Of a stretch of DNA of 64,000 bases, positions 18,501 to 28,338 are shown one piece after another; the first letter of the stretch is position 1, and each line of letters begins with the position of its first letter. The stretch comes from Epiperipatus broadwayi. Its lineage: Eukaryota > Onychophora > Udeonychophora > Euonychophora > Peripatidae. The DNA lies in contig JAQFVV010001014.1 in assembly GCA_028023455.1 (NCBI GenBank), positions 1 through 64,000 of the forward strand, given 5' to 3'. The position numbers and the translations under genes were made by a program. Under the pieces are notes generated by a model, which saw only the letters and a program-made list of their open reading frames with translations, did not search any database and was not told the origin of the DNA.

Positions 18501-20107
18501 CAATATAGTAAACAATATTTGATTAATGAGCTATTACATACGTATTTATTGCAAAACTAAAGAAATAAAAATGATTCTAAAAGACAATGTTAACAGTTTA
18601 TATCTTTAACCTTTAAAATTATTTTAGTAAACTTGAATCATGTTCAAATATTAAAAGATTATTTAATATCGTCATCATAAATTTTCAATTATTTTGAATT
18701 AACTCCAGAATAAGATCCTTATCAAACTTAATCCAACTTTTTAAATCTATTTTTATTTTTTCCATATCACTACCATAAATTCTTTTATTTCATAACATCC
18801 TTCTCTTAAATGAATTTTTTTCTATATCCTTTATAATATTTTGCAATCCAGCTTAATATCTCAAATGTTTATCTATTGTCACCTCCTTTAGAAATATGTT
18901 CAACCCAGATTCAGTTCAGCCTCATATTTTTTTTCAATGATGTCAATTTCCTTTTTGACATCTTCATGTTACATCTAATATACATCTCTTTATACTTCAT
19001 TGTATGATGTTAAACATCTATATTGTTCTTATATTAAGTTCTCATTTTATTTACAAAATACATACATTAAAAAATTTTCCTTTTCACATACATATACAAT
19101 GTAGAGATTTTTCATTTATTAACTTATATCTACTAAAAGTGTTCTATTTAAGTTTTATTATATCATTAATTTCACTCATTATTCTTCTATTTGTAATTAT
19201 CAATTTCTTTTAGTTCATCTGTATCAATCTCTATCTTCTCTTTATTTGAAAAATCATTGAACATTATCTTTTTTACCAATTATTTTCAGCCCTGTATTTT
19301 TGCTATCATCTGATAACTTGTAACATTTTTGAAAACTTTAAAGCATTATTTGGAAAACAACTTCATCATCTATAGACTTTATGTGATTTAAATAATCTTT
19401 ATTTTTATTTTTTCTAACTTTCCAATTTAATCGACAAAATACTTCTTGTAAAATGATATAAAAATGTGTAGATATATGTCATTATCCTTATCAATATTTT
19501 TTTTTTTTATGTAATTATGTAATTTAATCACAGCTGTTGAATTTTGATAATTATTTTTTTAGAATATGATAACATCTCAGGTCAATATAGTAATATGAAG
19601 ATAAAAAGTACATTGTGCTATAATAGGAAAAACACAAAATTAGCACTTATTTGGTAAATATTCTAATAAAGCAAAGCAATCTATGCAAAATAAATAGATA
19701 AAATTATTAAAAATGATTCATTTAAAAATAATAAAGACTCCTAAAATATTATGAAAGTGAAATAATGAACCCACCTTTTCATAAATGCAGAAAATAAAAA
19801 GTATAAATGTAAAATTCCCAAAAAGTATTTGCATATATGTTATTGGAGCAGAAAATGTCATCATAAATTAGCAAATTAAAAGAATGTGATAAGCAAAGCA
19901 CATAAATTGCATGAGAAACTTAGTTCTTTATTCTGTTTATTATGTTTGTCCCCTACAATTCATAATATTTTAATCAAAATCATCTATTTTTAGAAAAGCC
20001 TATTTTCTAGCCTTTCATTAGTCATATTAGTTACTTCAATAAATATATAAATAATTTTTATTATTAATTAATTTTTTGTCTACAAAATTTATATACCTAA
20101 TAATTTT
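15554..20107. other. AT-rich non-coding DNA
   Basis: There is no supportable gene. Open frames at 16872-17165 and 18278-18508 have biased composition and no motif. A slightly less AT-rich block at about 17468-17735 looks like an old repeat and is listed separately. Confidence 0.55.
17468..17735 (+). repeat. Probable old retroelement 3' end
   Basis: This block is less AT-rich than its surroundings and ends in CCTCAATAAAAAAAAAA, like a polyadenylated retroelement tail. Near its end it contains a 20-bp string (17672-17691) that recurs exactly at 61216-61235, downstream of the second SINE head. No coding motif is visible. It may be the 3' part of a SINE or of its LINE partner. Confidence 0.4.
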
Positions 20108-20490
20108 TTAATAGACAGGGTATGAGCACAGACTTTCACATGATCCACCACTCTCCACACTATCTCATAACACTGATACACCTGAACACACATATGTCGA
20201 AAAGATAAATAATCACCAATATAAGTATTTCATGCTAAACCAGCAATCATCAGTTAGTCTAGATAACCATCTCTACACATATATGCTACAAGTGCTCAGA
20301 TATATATTAAGAATGCAAATGCTCCTACTTTAATGGACAGGCTTCAATGTACTCCAAACTCCAACTCTTCAACTGTTCATTCAATTGAAAATCTGATGAT
20401 GGAATGCTCAAAGGCCACCCTTAGGCCGAGATTGTTGTCACACCCATGTTGACCTAAAGGTCAATCTGACCCCTCATGTACAGGACATAA
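20108..20490. repeat. Dispersed non-coding repeat family X, copy 1
   Basis: About 380 bp here match 37015-37372 in the same orientation. Shared stretches include GATAAATAATCACCAATATA, TTTAATGGACAGGCTTCAAT, GAAAATCTGATGAT and CCTCATGTA. No open frame or terminal inverted repeat was found. The class is unknown; it could be a SINE or an LTR fragment. Confidence 0.75.
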
Positions 20491-20637
20491 TCCATTAAAT
20501 ACATATACAAGGGATAGGCAGACATCTCTAATATGTAATATATAGACACAGGTACATATAAGCCTGTGTATTTCATATACTAATATTTTTTTTGTAATTC
20601 AATTGTTACTAATGTTCTTTTTTTCTGACCCAATGTA

Positions 20638-20849
20638 ATATCTGATAAAATGAAAATACTCATAAAAAAGGTAGGGTCTTTAAAATAATATTTAGCTTTA
20701 GCATTGCCTAGCATGGTTGCAATATATTTTACTATATGCCATGAATATGATATAGTAAAAATATATTGAAAGCATGCTAGGCAATAATAAAGCTAAATAT
20801 TATTTTAAAAAACTACCTTTTCTGTGTGTATTTTCATTTTATCAGATAT
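20638..20849. mobile_element. Foldback/MITE-like element, about 212 bp
   Basis: The element is almost one long inverted repeat. It opens with ATATCTGATAAAATGAAAAT and closes with the reverse complement. Arms of about 95 bp match with few differences, including AAATAATATTTAGCTTTA and TTGCCTAGCATG. The loop at about 20743 is very short. No open frame is present. The structure fits a non-autonomous DNA transposon; the superfamily is unclear because no target duplication can be fixed. Confidence 0.8.
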
Positions 20850-21206
20850 ATCTAATAATTATTGACATTTGTTCCATGTGAAAAACATCAGTGCAATCCA
20901 TTTGGATACAGTAATAGATGGTTTCTTTTATATTATTTTTAATTTTATTAAGCATTTAATTAGCTAAGGCATCAATTCCTTTTTTGATCTCAGTGCCAAA
21001 TTATGCATATCTTTTGAATTTGTATTTATATTTACATGACCTATTGCCACAGAGTTATTTACTTAACATCCATTATTCAGCACTATTATTATTTCATGAG
21101 ACCTTTGAAATGGCAGAATATCATTTGATAAAAATAAAATCATATCTACAATTCTTTGGAATAATAATTTAAAATGTTTTATTTTTTAATTTATATTAAT
21201 ATGATT

Positions 21207-21735
21207 TAGAAAGAGAAAGACTTTAATCTCTTTCACGTGTGCCTTAAATGTTGGTATAATAGCCAAATGGTGTGGTTTTTGACTATAGAGGAACATCTTA
21301 AATCTCAACACAAGGTAAGATCTTTATAAAGATAAGAGCAACCATCTTATCTTTACCCTAAATTCTTATTTATATAGGCTAATCTGAAGCATCTTGATTT
21401 GAGAGTATGAAGAAATTACTCTCTTCACATTTAAACCCACATTAGCTTATATTTCCATTAAAAGATCTTAAGATTAATTCAGTATAAATTGAAAGATTTC
21501 ACATAAGTTAATTTGTAAAAGGAAATAGTGCATTTAAATGTAAAGAGAGTAATATCAATATGCTCTCAAATCATTCTGCTTCAGATTGTACTATATAAAG
21601 ATAAGATGGTCACTCTTATCTTTATAACTTGTGTTGATATTTGAAAGATCCCTCTATAGTCAAAAACTACATTGTTTGGCTATCATAGGAAGGTCTAAAG
21701 TACATGTGAAAAAACTTAAAGACTTTCTCTTTCTA
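21207..21735. mobile_element. Foldback/MITE-like element, about 530 bp, with possible 3-bp target duplication
   Basis: Terminal inverted repeats of about 235 bp start with TAGAAAGAGAAAG. Matching blocks in both arms include TTTTTGACTATAGAGG, CAACACAAG, CATCTTATCTTTA, AATCTGAAGCA and TTACTCTCTT. The centre (about 21445-21530) is unpaired AT-rich DNA. ATT flanks both ends (21204-21206 and 21736-21738), a possible 3-bp target duplication. Each arm holds its own small hairpin built from AAAGATAAGA and TCTTATCTTT. It is non-coding, so it would depend on a transposase from elsewhere. Confidence 0.8.
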
Positions 21736-22131
21736 ATTACAAATTTCTTGTTCACTTGGTAAATAATCAGAATGGTATATTAGTAGGATTTGTTTTATCA
21801 ATATTGGAATATAAAATTATCTGTTTTAATAATTTTTGCCAAGCAATAAAAAAATTATGGTGACAAAACAAAAGCTTATGATCTCAATTTACAGATGACA
21901 TTTTTTTCCAATTATTGAAATCATCTATAAATGGTGTAAATTGATCTTTTTCTCTGCTTTTGAAAAATACTGCATAGCATCAGCCATATATATCTTGAGA
22001 GTTTGAGTAAATTAACCAGCTGTGAAGCTGGGTTTTACCATTTGGCTTTTTTAACTTAGTAAAATGTAGTAAATGATTTACCATCAGCATTCTTAAAAAA
22101 TAGACATGATTATTTTGTTTAGGTCTAGTTT

Positions 22132-22138
<7 letters not shown>

Positions 22139-22223
<85 letters not shown>
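22139..22223. repeat. (AT)n microsatellite, left flank of ribozyme array
   Basis: About 85 bp of pure AT abut the first unit of the hammerhead array. Confidence 0.97.
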
Positions 22224-22226
<3 letters not shown>

Positions 22227-22373
22227 AAAATTAGTCATATATCACATGACCTATCTACCTTGTATTACCAATATGTAATATATAAAGAGCCTGTTACTAG
22301 TTCTAAACAAGCTTTAATTTTTTTTTATGATAAATGCTACAAGAGAAAATACATGAAGCTTTTATCTATGATG

Positions 22374-22429
22374 GTCCCCATCCCCAGATCGGTTTTGAGC
22401 TATGGCTCTCATCAGTGAGGAGCTAGGAC
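22374..22429 (-). ncRNA. Hammerhead motif, degenerate (core G12 changed)
   Basis: On the minus strand it reads CTGATGA, GAGC-CATA-GCTC, then AAAA where the core needs GAAA. Stem I distal pairing GTCC/GGAC is intact. The G-to-A change should abolish cleavage. Confidence 0.75.
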
Positions 22430-22766
22430 ATAAAATTCAAAATATTAACTCAAGCCAAGCATTTATATAAAAAGATCCAAATTTTCAGACACCTACATGT
22501 CTTCAAACTCAGCTCTTTAACCAAAGAAACTATATGAGCCTGAACTAAATTCAGAGATACCATATATTAGCAGGCTTAGCAATTTAATATAGCCAAAGCC
22601 CTAATAGCAAATTATAATAGTAAAAATCAGTCATATATTGCATGACTTATATAGCTTGTATTACCAATATGTAATATATAAAGAGCCTGCTACTAGCTCT
22701 AAACAAGCTTAATTTTTTTATGATAAATGCTACAAGAGAAAATACATGAAGCATTTATCTATGATG

Positions 22767-22823
22767 GTCCCCATCCCCAAGACCAGTTTCGAGCTATGGC
22801 TCTCATCAGTGAATAGCTAGGAC
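22767..22823 (-). ncRNA. Hammerhead ribozyme (type I, short stem III), complete core
   Basis: Hammerheads are small self-cleaving RNAs. Read on the minus strand, this copy has every conserved core base: CTGATGA, then stem II GAGC-CATA-GCTC (4 bp, 4-nt loop), then GAAA, then a minimal stem III AC-TG-GT, then the cleavage base C. Stem I is open: distal GTCC pairs with GGAC, with a mismatched internal loop before a weak proximal helix next to the core. The very short stem III resembles hammerheads described in Penelope-like elements and some satellites, where dimers are thought to be the active form. This is the only one of six copies with a complete core. Activity is not shown by sequence alone. 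Confidence 0.8.
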
Positions 22824-23222
22824 ATAAGATTCAAAATATTAACTCAAGCCAAGCATTTATCTAATTCTTAAATATTAAGAAAAAGATCCAAATCTTCAGA
22901 CACCTACATGTCTTCAAACTCAGCTCTTTAACCAAAGAAACTATATGAGCCTTTATATATTACATATTGGTAATACAAGCTATATAGGTCATGTGATATA
23001 TGACTGATTTTTACTATTATAATTTTGTTATTAGGGATTTGGCTATATTAAATTGCTAAGCCTGCTAATATATGAGATCTCTGAATTTAGTTCAGGTTCA
23101 TATAGTTTCTTTGATTAAAAAACTGAGTTTGAAGACATGTAGGTGTCTGAAGATTTGGATCTTTTTCTTAATATTTAAGAATTAGATAAATGCTTGGCTT
23201 GAGTTAATATTTTGAATCTTAT

Positions 23223-23278
23223 GTCCTAGCTCCTCACGGATGAGAACCATAGCTCGAAACCGGTCTAGGGGTGGGGAC
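23223..23278 (+). ncRNA. Hammerhead motif, degenerate (CGGATGA)
   Basis: The core box is CGGATGA instead of CTGATGA. Stem II is GAAC-CATA-GCTC with one mismatch. GAAA is intact and is followed by the palindrome ACCGGT and then C. The palindrome could form a 6-bp stem III between two monomers. The T-to-G change at core position 4 should inactivate it. Confidence 0.75.
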
Positions 23279-23633
23279 CATCATAGATAAAAGCTTCATG
23301 TATTTTCTCTTGTAGCATTTATCATTAAAAAAATTAAGCTTGTTTAGAGCTAGTAGCAGGCTCTTTATATATTACATATTGTAATACAAGCTATATAGGT
23401 CATGTGATATATGACTGATTTTTATTATTATAATTTTGCTATTAGGGCTTTGGCTATATTAAATTTCTAAGCCTGCTAATATGTGGGATCTCTGAATTTA
23501 GTTCAGGCTCATATAGTTTCTTTGGTTAAAGAGCTGAGTTTGAAGACATGTAGGTGTCTGAAGATTTGGATCTTTTTCTTAATATTTAAGAATTAGATAA
23601 ATGCTTGGCTTGAGTTAATATTTTGAATCTTAT

Positions 23634-23689
23634 GTCCTAGCTCCTCACGGATGAGAACCATAGCTCGAAACCGGTCTAGGGATGGGGAC
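23634..23689 (+). ncRNA. Hammerhead motif, degenerate (CGGATGA)
   Basis: The changes match those in the unit at 23223: CGGATGA, stem II with one mismatch, GAAA, ACCGGT, C. The shared lesion shows that these units were amplified from one mutated parent. Confidence 0.75.
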
Positions 23690-24044
23690 CATCATAGATA
23701 AAAGCTTCATGTATTTTCTCTTGTAGCATTTATCATTAAAAAAATTAAGCTTGTTTAGAGCTAGTAGCAGGCTCTTTATATATTACATATTGTAATACAA
23801 GCTATATAGGTCATGTGATATATGACTGATTTTTATTATTATAATTTTGCTATTAGGGCTTTGGCTATATTAAATTTCTAAGCCTGCTAATATGTGGGAT
23901 CTCTGAATTTAGTTCAGGCTCATATAGTTTCTTTGGTTAAAGAGCTGAGTTTGAAGACATGTAGGTGTCTGAAGATTTGGATCTTTTTCTTAATATTTAA
24001 AAATTAGATAAATGCTTGGCTTGAGTTAATATTTTGAATCTTAT

Positions 24045-24100
24045 GTCCTAGCTCCTCACGGATGAAAACCATAGCTTGAAACCGGTCTAGGGGTGGGGAC
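24045..24100 (+). ncRNA. Hammerhead motif, degenerate (CGGATGA, weak stem II)
   Basis: This copy carries the same CGGATGA lesion. Stem II has drifted to AAAC-CATA-GCTT. GAAA and ACCGGTC remain. Confidence 0.72.
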
Positions 24101-24455
24101 CATCATAGATAAAAGCTTCATGTATTTTCTCTTGTAGCATTTATCATTAAAAAAATTAAGCTTGTTTAGAGCTAGTAGCAGGCTCTTTATATATTACATA
24201 TTGTAATACAAGCTATATAGGTCATGTGATATATGACTGATTTTTATTATTATAATTTTGCTATTAGGGCTTTGGCTATATTAAATTTCTAAGCCTGCTA
24301 ATATGTGGGATCTCTGAATTTAGTTCAGGCTCATATAGTTTCTTTGGTTAAAGAGCTGAGTTTGAAGACATGTAGGTGTCTGAAGATTTGGATCTTTTTC
24401 TTAATATTTAAGAATTAGTTAAATGCTTGGCTTGAGTTAATATTTTGAATCTTAT

Positions 24456-24511
24456 GTTCTAGCTCATCACTGATGAGAGCCATAGCTCAAAACCAGTCTG
24501 GGGATGGGGAC
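24456..24511 (+). ncRNA. Hammerhead motif, degenerate (core G12 changed)
   Basis: CTGATGA and stem II GAGC-CATA-GCTC are intact, but GAAA reads AAAA, the same lesion as in the outermost minus-strand copy at 22374. The outer units of the array thus share one lesion and the inner + units share another. Confidence 0.75.
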
Positions 24512-24598
24512 CATCATAGATAAAAGCTTCATGTATTTTCTCTTGTAGCATTTATCATAAAAAAATTAAGCTTGTTTAGAGCTAGTAGCAGGCTCTTT

Positions 24599-24621
24599 AT
24601 ATATATATATATATATATATA
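24599..24621. repeat. (TA)n microsatellite between ribozyme array and Penelope element
   Basis: A short TA run follows the last satellite landmark directly and precedes the Penelope-like terminus. Confidence 0.9.
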
Positions 24622-24929
24622 ATTATGATTGAAATAATATTTTTAAACGGTTTATAAACAATTCAAACAATCTTTAAATCCGCAGAAGTACTTTCGGTTA
24701 CTTTCAAACCTGCCTCAACTGCTATTAAATTCAAAAACTAAAAGCGGAAGCAAACGTCATCAATTCAAATTCCACGAATCTCGTATTTTAATGTTAGAAG
24801 CTTGTCGATTTATCAAATGTGTTTTATTTCTGTTTATAAAAATTGCCTCTTTAATTTTTCTTTACTATGGTTTCTCTCTTCATGAAGAATTTTCACATTT
24901 TCAAAATTAAATTTAAATTTATGTTTACA

Positions 24930-25770
24930 TGTTTTTTCATGATCAAAGAAAACTGAAGAAGATATTAAATCACCATTATTTTTATTTTTCACACCTATAT
25001 AATAATTCGTGTTCCTTCAATCTTTTCTCAATGTTGCACCTAGATTCACCTATATATGATAGCATACAATCAAAAAATTTGATATATGACATTACTTTTT
25101 TGCTTGATAGGTATGACATCCTTAGAATTATTAACTAATTTGTTAATATTGTTTGGAATGTAGAATGAAACATTAAATACATTCTATATAAATCCTTAAA
25201 AATTTTACTTGTGGATTTGAAATAAATGGAATAGATATCCATTTTTTATTATTAATCTTCATTTCTTTTAAATTATAATTTTTTTTAAATTGACTTAAAG
25301 TATTGTTTATTTGTTCCATTTTATAACCAACATCAAGAATTCCTTGGCAAATATCTCAATATTTTTCAATTTATCACTTTGGTAACGACATAATTTTTCA
25401 TTTGAAAAAAAAGATTTAAAACTTGCCATCTTATGCATCATTGGTACTTTTGATTTAAAATTTATATATCCTCTTTTTTGAATGGCTTAATTATTAGTTT
25501 ATAATTTAATATACTGTTATCTCTTGTGATCATTAAATCTAAATAGTTAATCTTATAATCCTGTTCTTTTTCAATAGTCCATTTCAAGCCATTCAATTTA
25601 TTTAATGCCTCTATAAGCAAATTTATACTATTAATGTTTCCACAGACAAAAACATCATCCACATATCTTTTGTAAATTTTAATATCTCCAAAAATACACA
25701 TATTTAAAATATTACTCTCATATGTAGATAAAACGAAATTGCAAACTTGTGCAACTACAGGCAATCCCAT
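24930..25770 (-). pseudogene. Penelope-like RT plus GIY-YIG endonuclease, 5'-truncated and broken
   Basis: Penelope-like elements encode one protein with a telomerase-related reverse transcriptase and, usually, a C-terminal GIY-YIG nuclease. The open part at 25462-25770 starts inside the RT with GLPVVAQVCNFVLS (motif B region). It continues to YKRYVDDVFV (motif C) and then INYLDLMITR. Downstream, in shifted frames, come a thumb-like part and IPFISNPQVKF (about 25220). The nuclease block with SYIGES follows, on the complement of about 24990-25130. Everything upstream of motif B is missing. At least three frame changes or stops are present. The family call rests on the motif set and on the RT-then-YIG order. 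Confidence 0.85.
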
Positions 25771-26215
25771 TTATTTCAAATCCACAAGTAAAATTTTTTA
25801 AGGATTTATATAAGAATGTATTTAATGTTTCATTCTACGTTCCAAACAATATTAACAAATTAGTTAATAATTCTAAGGATGTCATACCTATCAAGCAAAA
25901 AAGTAATGTCATATATCAATTTTTTTGTGATTGTATGCTATCATATATAGGTGAATCTAGGTGCAACATTAAGAAAAGATTGAAGGAACAAATTATTATA
26001 TAAGGTGTAAAAAATAAAAAATGGTGATTTAATATCTTCTTCAGTTTTCTTTGATCATGAAAAACATGTAAACATAAATTTAAATTTAATTTTGAAAATG
26101 TGAAAATTCTTCATGAAGAGAGAAACATAGTAAAAGAAAAATTAAAGAGGCAATTTTTATAAAAGAAATAAAAACATTTGATAAATGACAAGCTTCTAAC
26201 ATTAAAATACGAGAT
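25762..26215 (+). pseudogene. Penelope-like GIY-YIG endonuclease, inverted partial copy
   Basis: This is a second copy of the C-terminal region on the + strand. It opens with IPFISNPQVKFFKDL near 25764. It then has the nuclease core VIYQFFCDCMLSYIGES, followed by IKKRLKEQ. The frame stops at 26001-26003. Beyond that, similarity to the other copies continues in shifted frames through a segment corresponding to FENVKILHEERN. The YIG tyrosine and the downstream arginine region are readable. It is not functional, because it has no RT and the frame is broken. Confidence 0.8.
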
Positions 26216-26393
26216 TGTGGAATTTGAATTGATGATTGCTTGTTTTAGTTTTTGAATTTAATAGAGTTAGGCAGGTTTGAAAGTAACAAAGTACTTCTGG
26301 GATTTAAAGATTGTTTGAATTGTTTATAAAGTTTAAAATATTATTTCAATATAATTAAATATTATTTTTAATTAAGGATATTTTTATTTATTT

Positions 26394-26397
<4 letters not shown>

Positions 26398-26476
<79 letters not shown>
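26398..26476. repeat. (TA)n microsatellite, right flank of Penelope remnant
   Basis: About 78 bp of pure TA lie just outside the Penelope right terminus. Confidence 0.97.
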
Positions 26477-26482
<6 letters not shown>

Positions 26483-26559
26483 CATGTGAAAAGTTTACCA
26501 AATCTGTGATGTGATGTACTTTGGCTCCTCCTTAAATAAAGTCAAGAATATTTCAGCAA

Positions 26560-27420
26560 TTATGCCCAGATAAACCTGTTAGTCACATTATTTTCCATTC
26601 CCCACTCTAAGTCTTCCCACATTCTGCCCATCCCATTTCCACAACATAATCTTTGTCAACTCTATAGCCTTTATATCTAAATCCCTCTTATCTTTTCGCA
26701 AACCCAGCATAAAAACCAATAACTCACTTTCTGTATAATCACTTTGTTCATATCTATTCTCCTATAACTTCATTATCTGTACCCTTTCTGCTTTCAAACA
26801 TTTACATTCAATCAACAGATGCCTAATATTTTCTATATCTTTTTTACACAATTTGCACACTAAATCAACCATAGTGTTCCATTTACATGTATATTCTCTT
26901 TTGGCTAAAGATAGCATTTGAGCCTTAAACAAGGAATAAACTACTATTATCATAAATTAACTTGCATCCAATATTCCATTTACTTCTATATAAATTTAAA
27001 CTCTTCTTACTCTCCATACTAGTTCTCCATCTCTCCAACTCCCTATTTTTTTTAATGCATCTATTCTTTTATCCCATTCTTTACCACTATAACACTCAAT
27101 AATCCTCCTAACACAATCATCCCACCTTTTATATAAGTATTCTGATATAAATTCTTTATCCAAATCTTTTGCATACCACATTACCTTTCTCATCCATCTT
27201 GTTACCTGCCCTTTACTCATAACCTAGTTAAACACTATTTTATCTATTCTTTTGCTATCCATAAACTGCAACCTACCAAACATTTTTATTTTACTTATTG
27301 CATCTCTCATATAAAAACTTGGCCATCCCATTTTTCCTTAAATTGCCTCCTTTGCTGTCCACATCTCATAGAATGTCACTAGTGTTGCTGTATTTACTCT
27401 CTCTAACATCACCTGTATTC
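26560..27420 (-). pseudogene. LINE ORF2 C-terminal remnant
   Basis: On the minus strand one frame can be followed with four or five stops: MGWPSFYMRDAISKIKMFGR near 27320, a region rich in basic residues and tryptophan (27220-26996), then a zinc-finger-like CKLCKKDIENIRHLLIEC (about 26800-26860). This layout, a thumb-like helical region followed by a CxxC-HxxxxC finger, is typical of the C-terminus of LINE polyproteins. It is not the same family as the L1/Tx1-like copies in this window. The RT core itself is absent. The family (CR1-, Jockey- or RTE-like) cannot be settled. Confidence 0.6.
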
Positions 27421-28338
27421 AAAGAGAAGATCATTATAGGAAAAACTAAAGAAGACAACAATAAATATTAAAGAACAATACCTGAAATAAAGCATGGTTA
27501 GTGACTGATTCAACATATTTAATGTGGTAAGATTGTATAAGACTATAAGATTTAAAGTTGAACCATACCTTAAACTTAAAATATCTTTTGTTAATATAAT
27601 ACTTGTATTTAAATATAATAGTTTATGTATATTTGGATAGTTATGAGTATATATACAATAGTTTTATAATGAACAAATTGTTACATTTTTCATTCATACA
27701 TTTAGTTTATGTTTGTAACTCAATGCAAACATATGTTTTTTTACACCTATATCTTATAATATCCAGAGCCCTAAGAAATCATATAATCTACTGAGGACAT
27801 GCTGAGATGGCAGTAATAATTGATGGTGATCGTCCTTTTATAAACTTTTCTAAAAGTAAACTTTCTTTTTAGATTTGGTGTCTTTGAGTTTCTTTTTCTT
27901 GAAACTGAAAAACACATAAAATACTTTTGGGACTTATAGATTTAAATTATAAAGCATCATCATTACAGTACTTAATATTATTATACCTGGCTATGAATAT
28001 GAGAAGTACATCTTCTTGAAAGCGCTCAGCCATTTAATTTAATTTTCTATTTGTTGTTACAGCTTTACGTTGGAAGTGTGATAGCACGATTTAAATATTA
28101 TCATATATCTCTAAAGTGAAATTTTTATATGAATTTTAGTCAATTTATTATTTATTTAAACTAAAAATTTATGATACATATCTTGAAGATCTCATTATAT
28201 ATATATGTGTGTGTGCGTGTGTGTGTCTGTGTGTGTATGTGTTTGTATCTTTGATTGTATATAGTTGGTATTTAGGTTCAACTCCATATGTCAGTTAAAT
28301 ACTATACAAGGAAATAGTTACTATATATATATATATAT
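27421..28338. other. AT-rich non-coding DNA with a short GT-rich run
   Basis: No gene is visible. A TG-rich simple repeat lies at about 28203-28245 and a TA run at 28322-28338, directly before the LTR-type element. Confidence 0.6.

Larger units (their letters stand above)
22224..24598. repeat. 411-bp tandem satellite with hammerhead motifs, in two opposed arrays
   Basis: Six ribozyme-containing units are present, four on the + strand and two on the - strand. On the + strand the conserved C of the catalytic box falls at 23237, 23648, 24059 and 24470, exactly 411 bp apart. On the minus strand the equivalents are at 22415 and 22809, 394 bp apart; the first of these carries a deletion of about 17 bp. 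Orientation flips near 22952. Each unit shares landmarks such as GAGCTAGTAGCAGGCTCTTT, GGCTTTGGCTATATTAAAT and CATGTAGGTGTCTGAAGATT. No protein is encoded. Pure (AT)n flanks both sides. The three central + units are nearly identical, which suggests recent amplification or homogenisation. Confidence 0.95.
24622..26360. mobile_element. Penelope-like element remnant with inverted terminal segments
   Basis: Two 3' ends of the same element point outward from a junction near 25762. The minus-strand copy carries RT and GIY-YIG endonuclease remnants and a 3' UTR down to about 24640. The plus-strand copy begins inside the linker before the endonuclease and runs to about 26355. The outer segments are inverted repeats of about 590 bp, for example AATTGCCTCTTTAATTTTTC near 24841 and its complement near 26140. 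(AT)n bounds both sides. Penelope-like elements are known for terminal repeats in direct or inverted orientation; this fits, although chance insertion of two copies is also possible. Confidence 0.85.

Noticed and set aside
22224-24598. CRISPR-like array
   Set aside because: The whole 411-bp unit repeats with no variable spacers, and the genome is eukaryotic in character.
24929-25138. Plus-strand frame of 69 codons
   Set aside because: It is antisense to the minus-strand Penelope endonuclease remnant.
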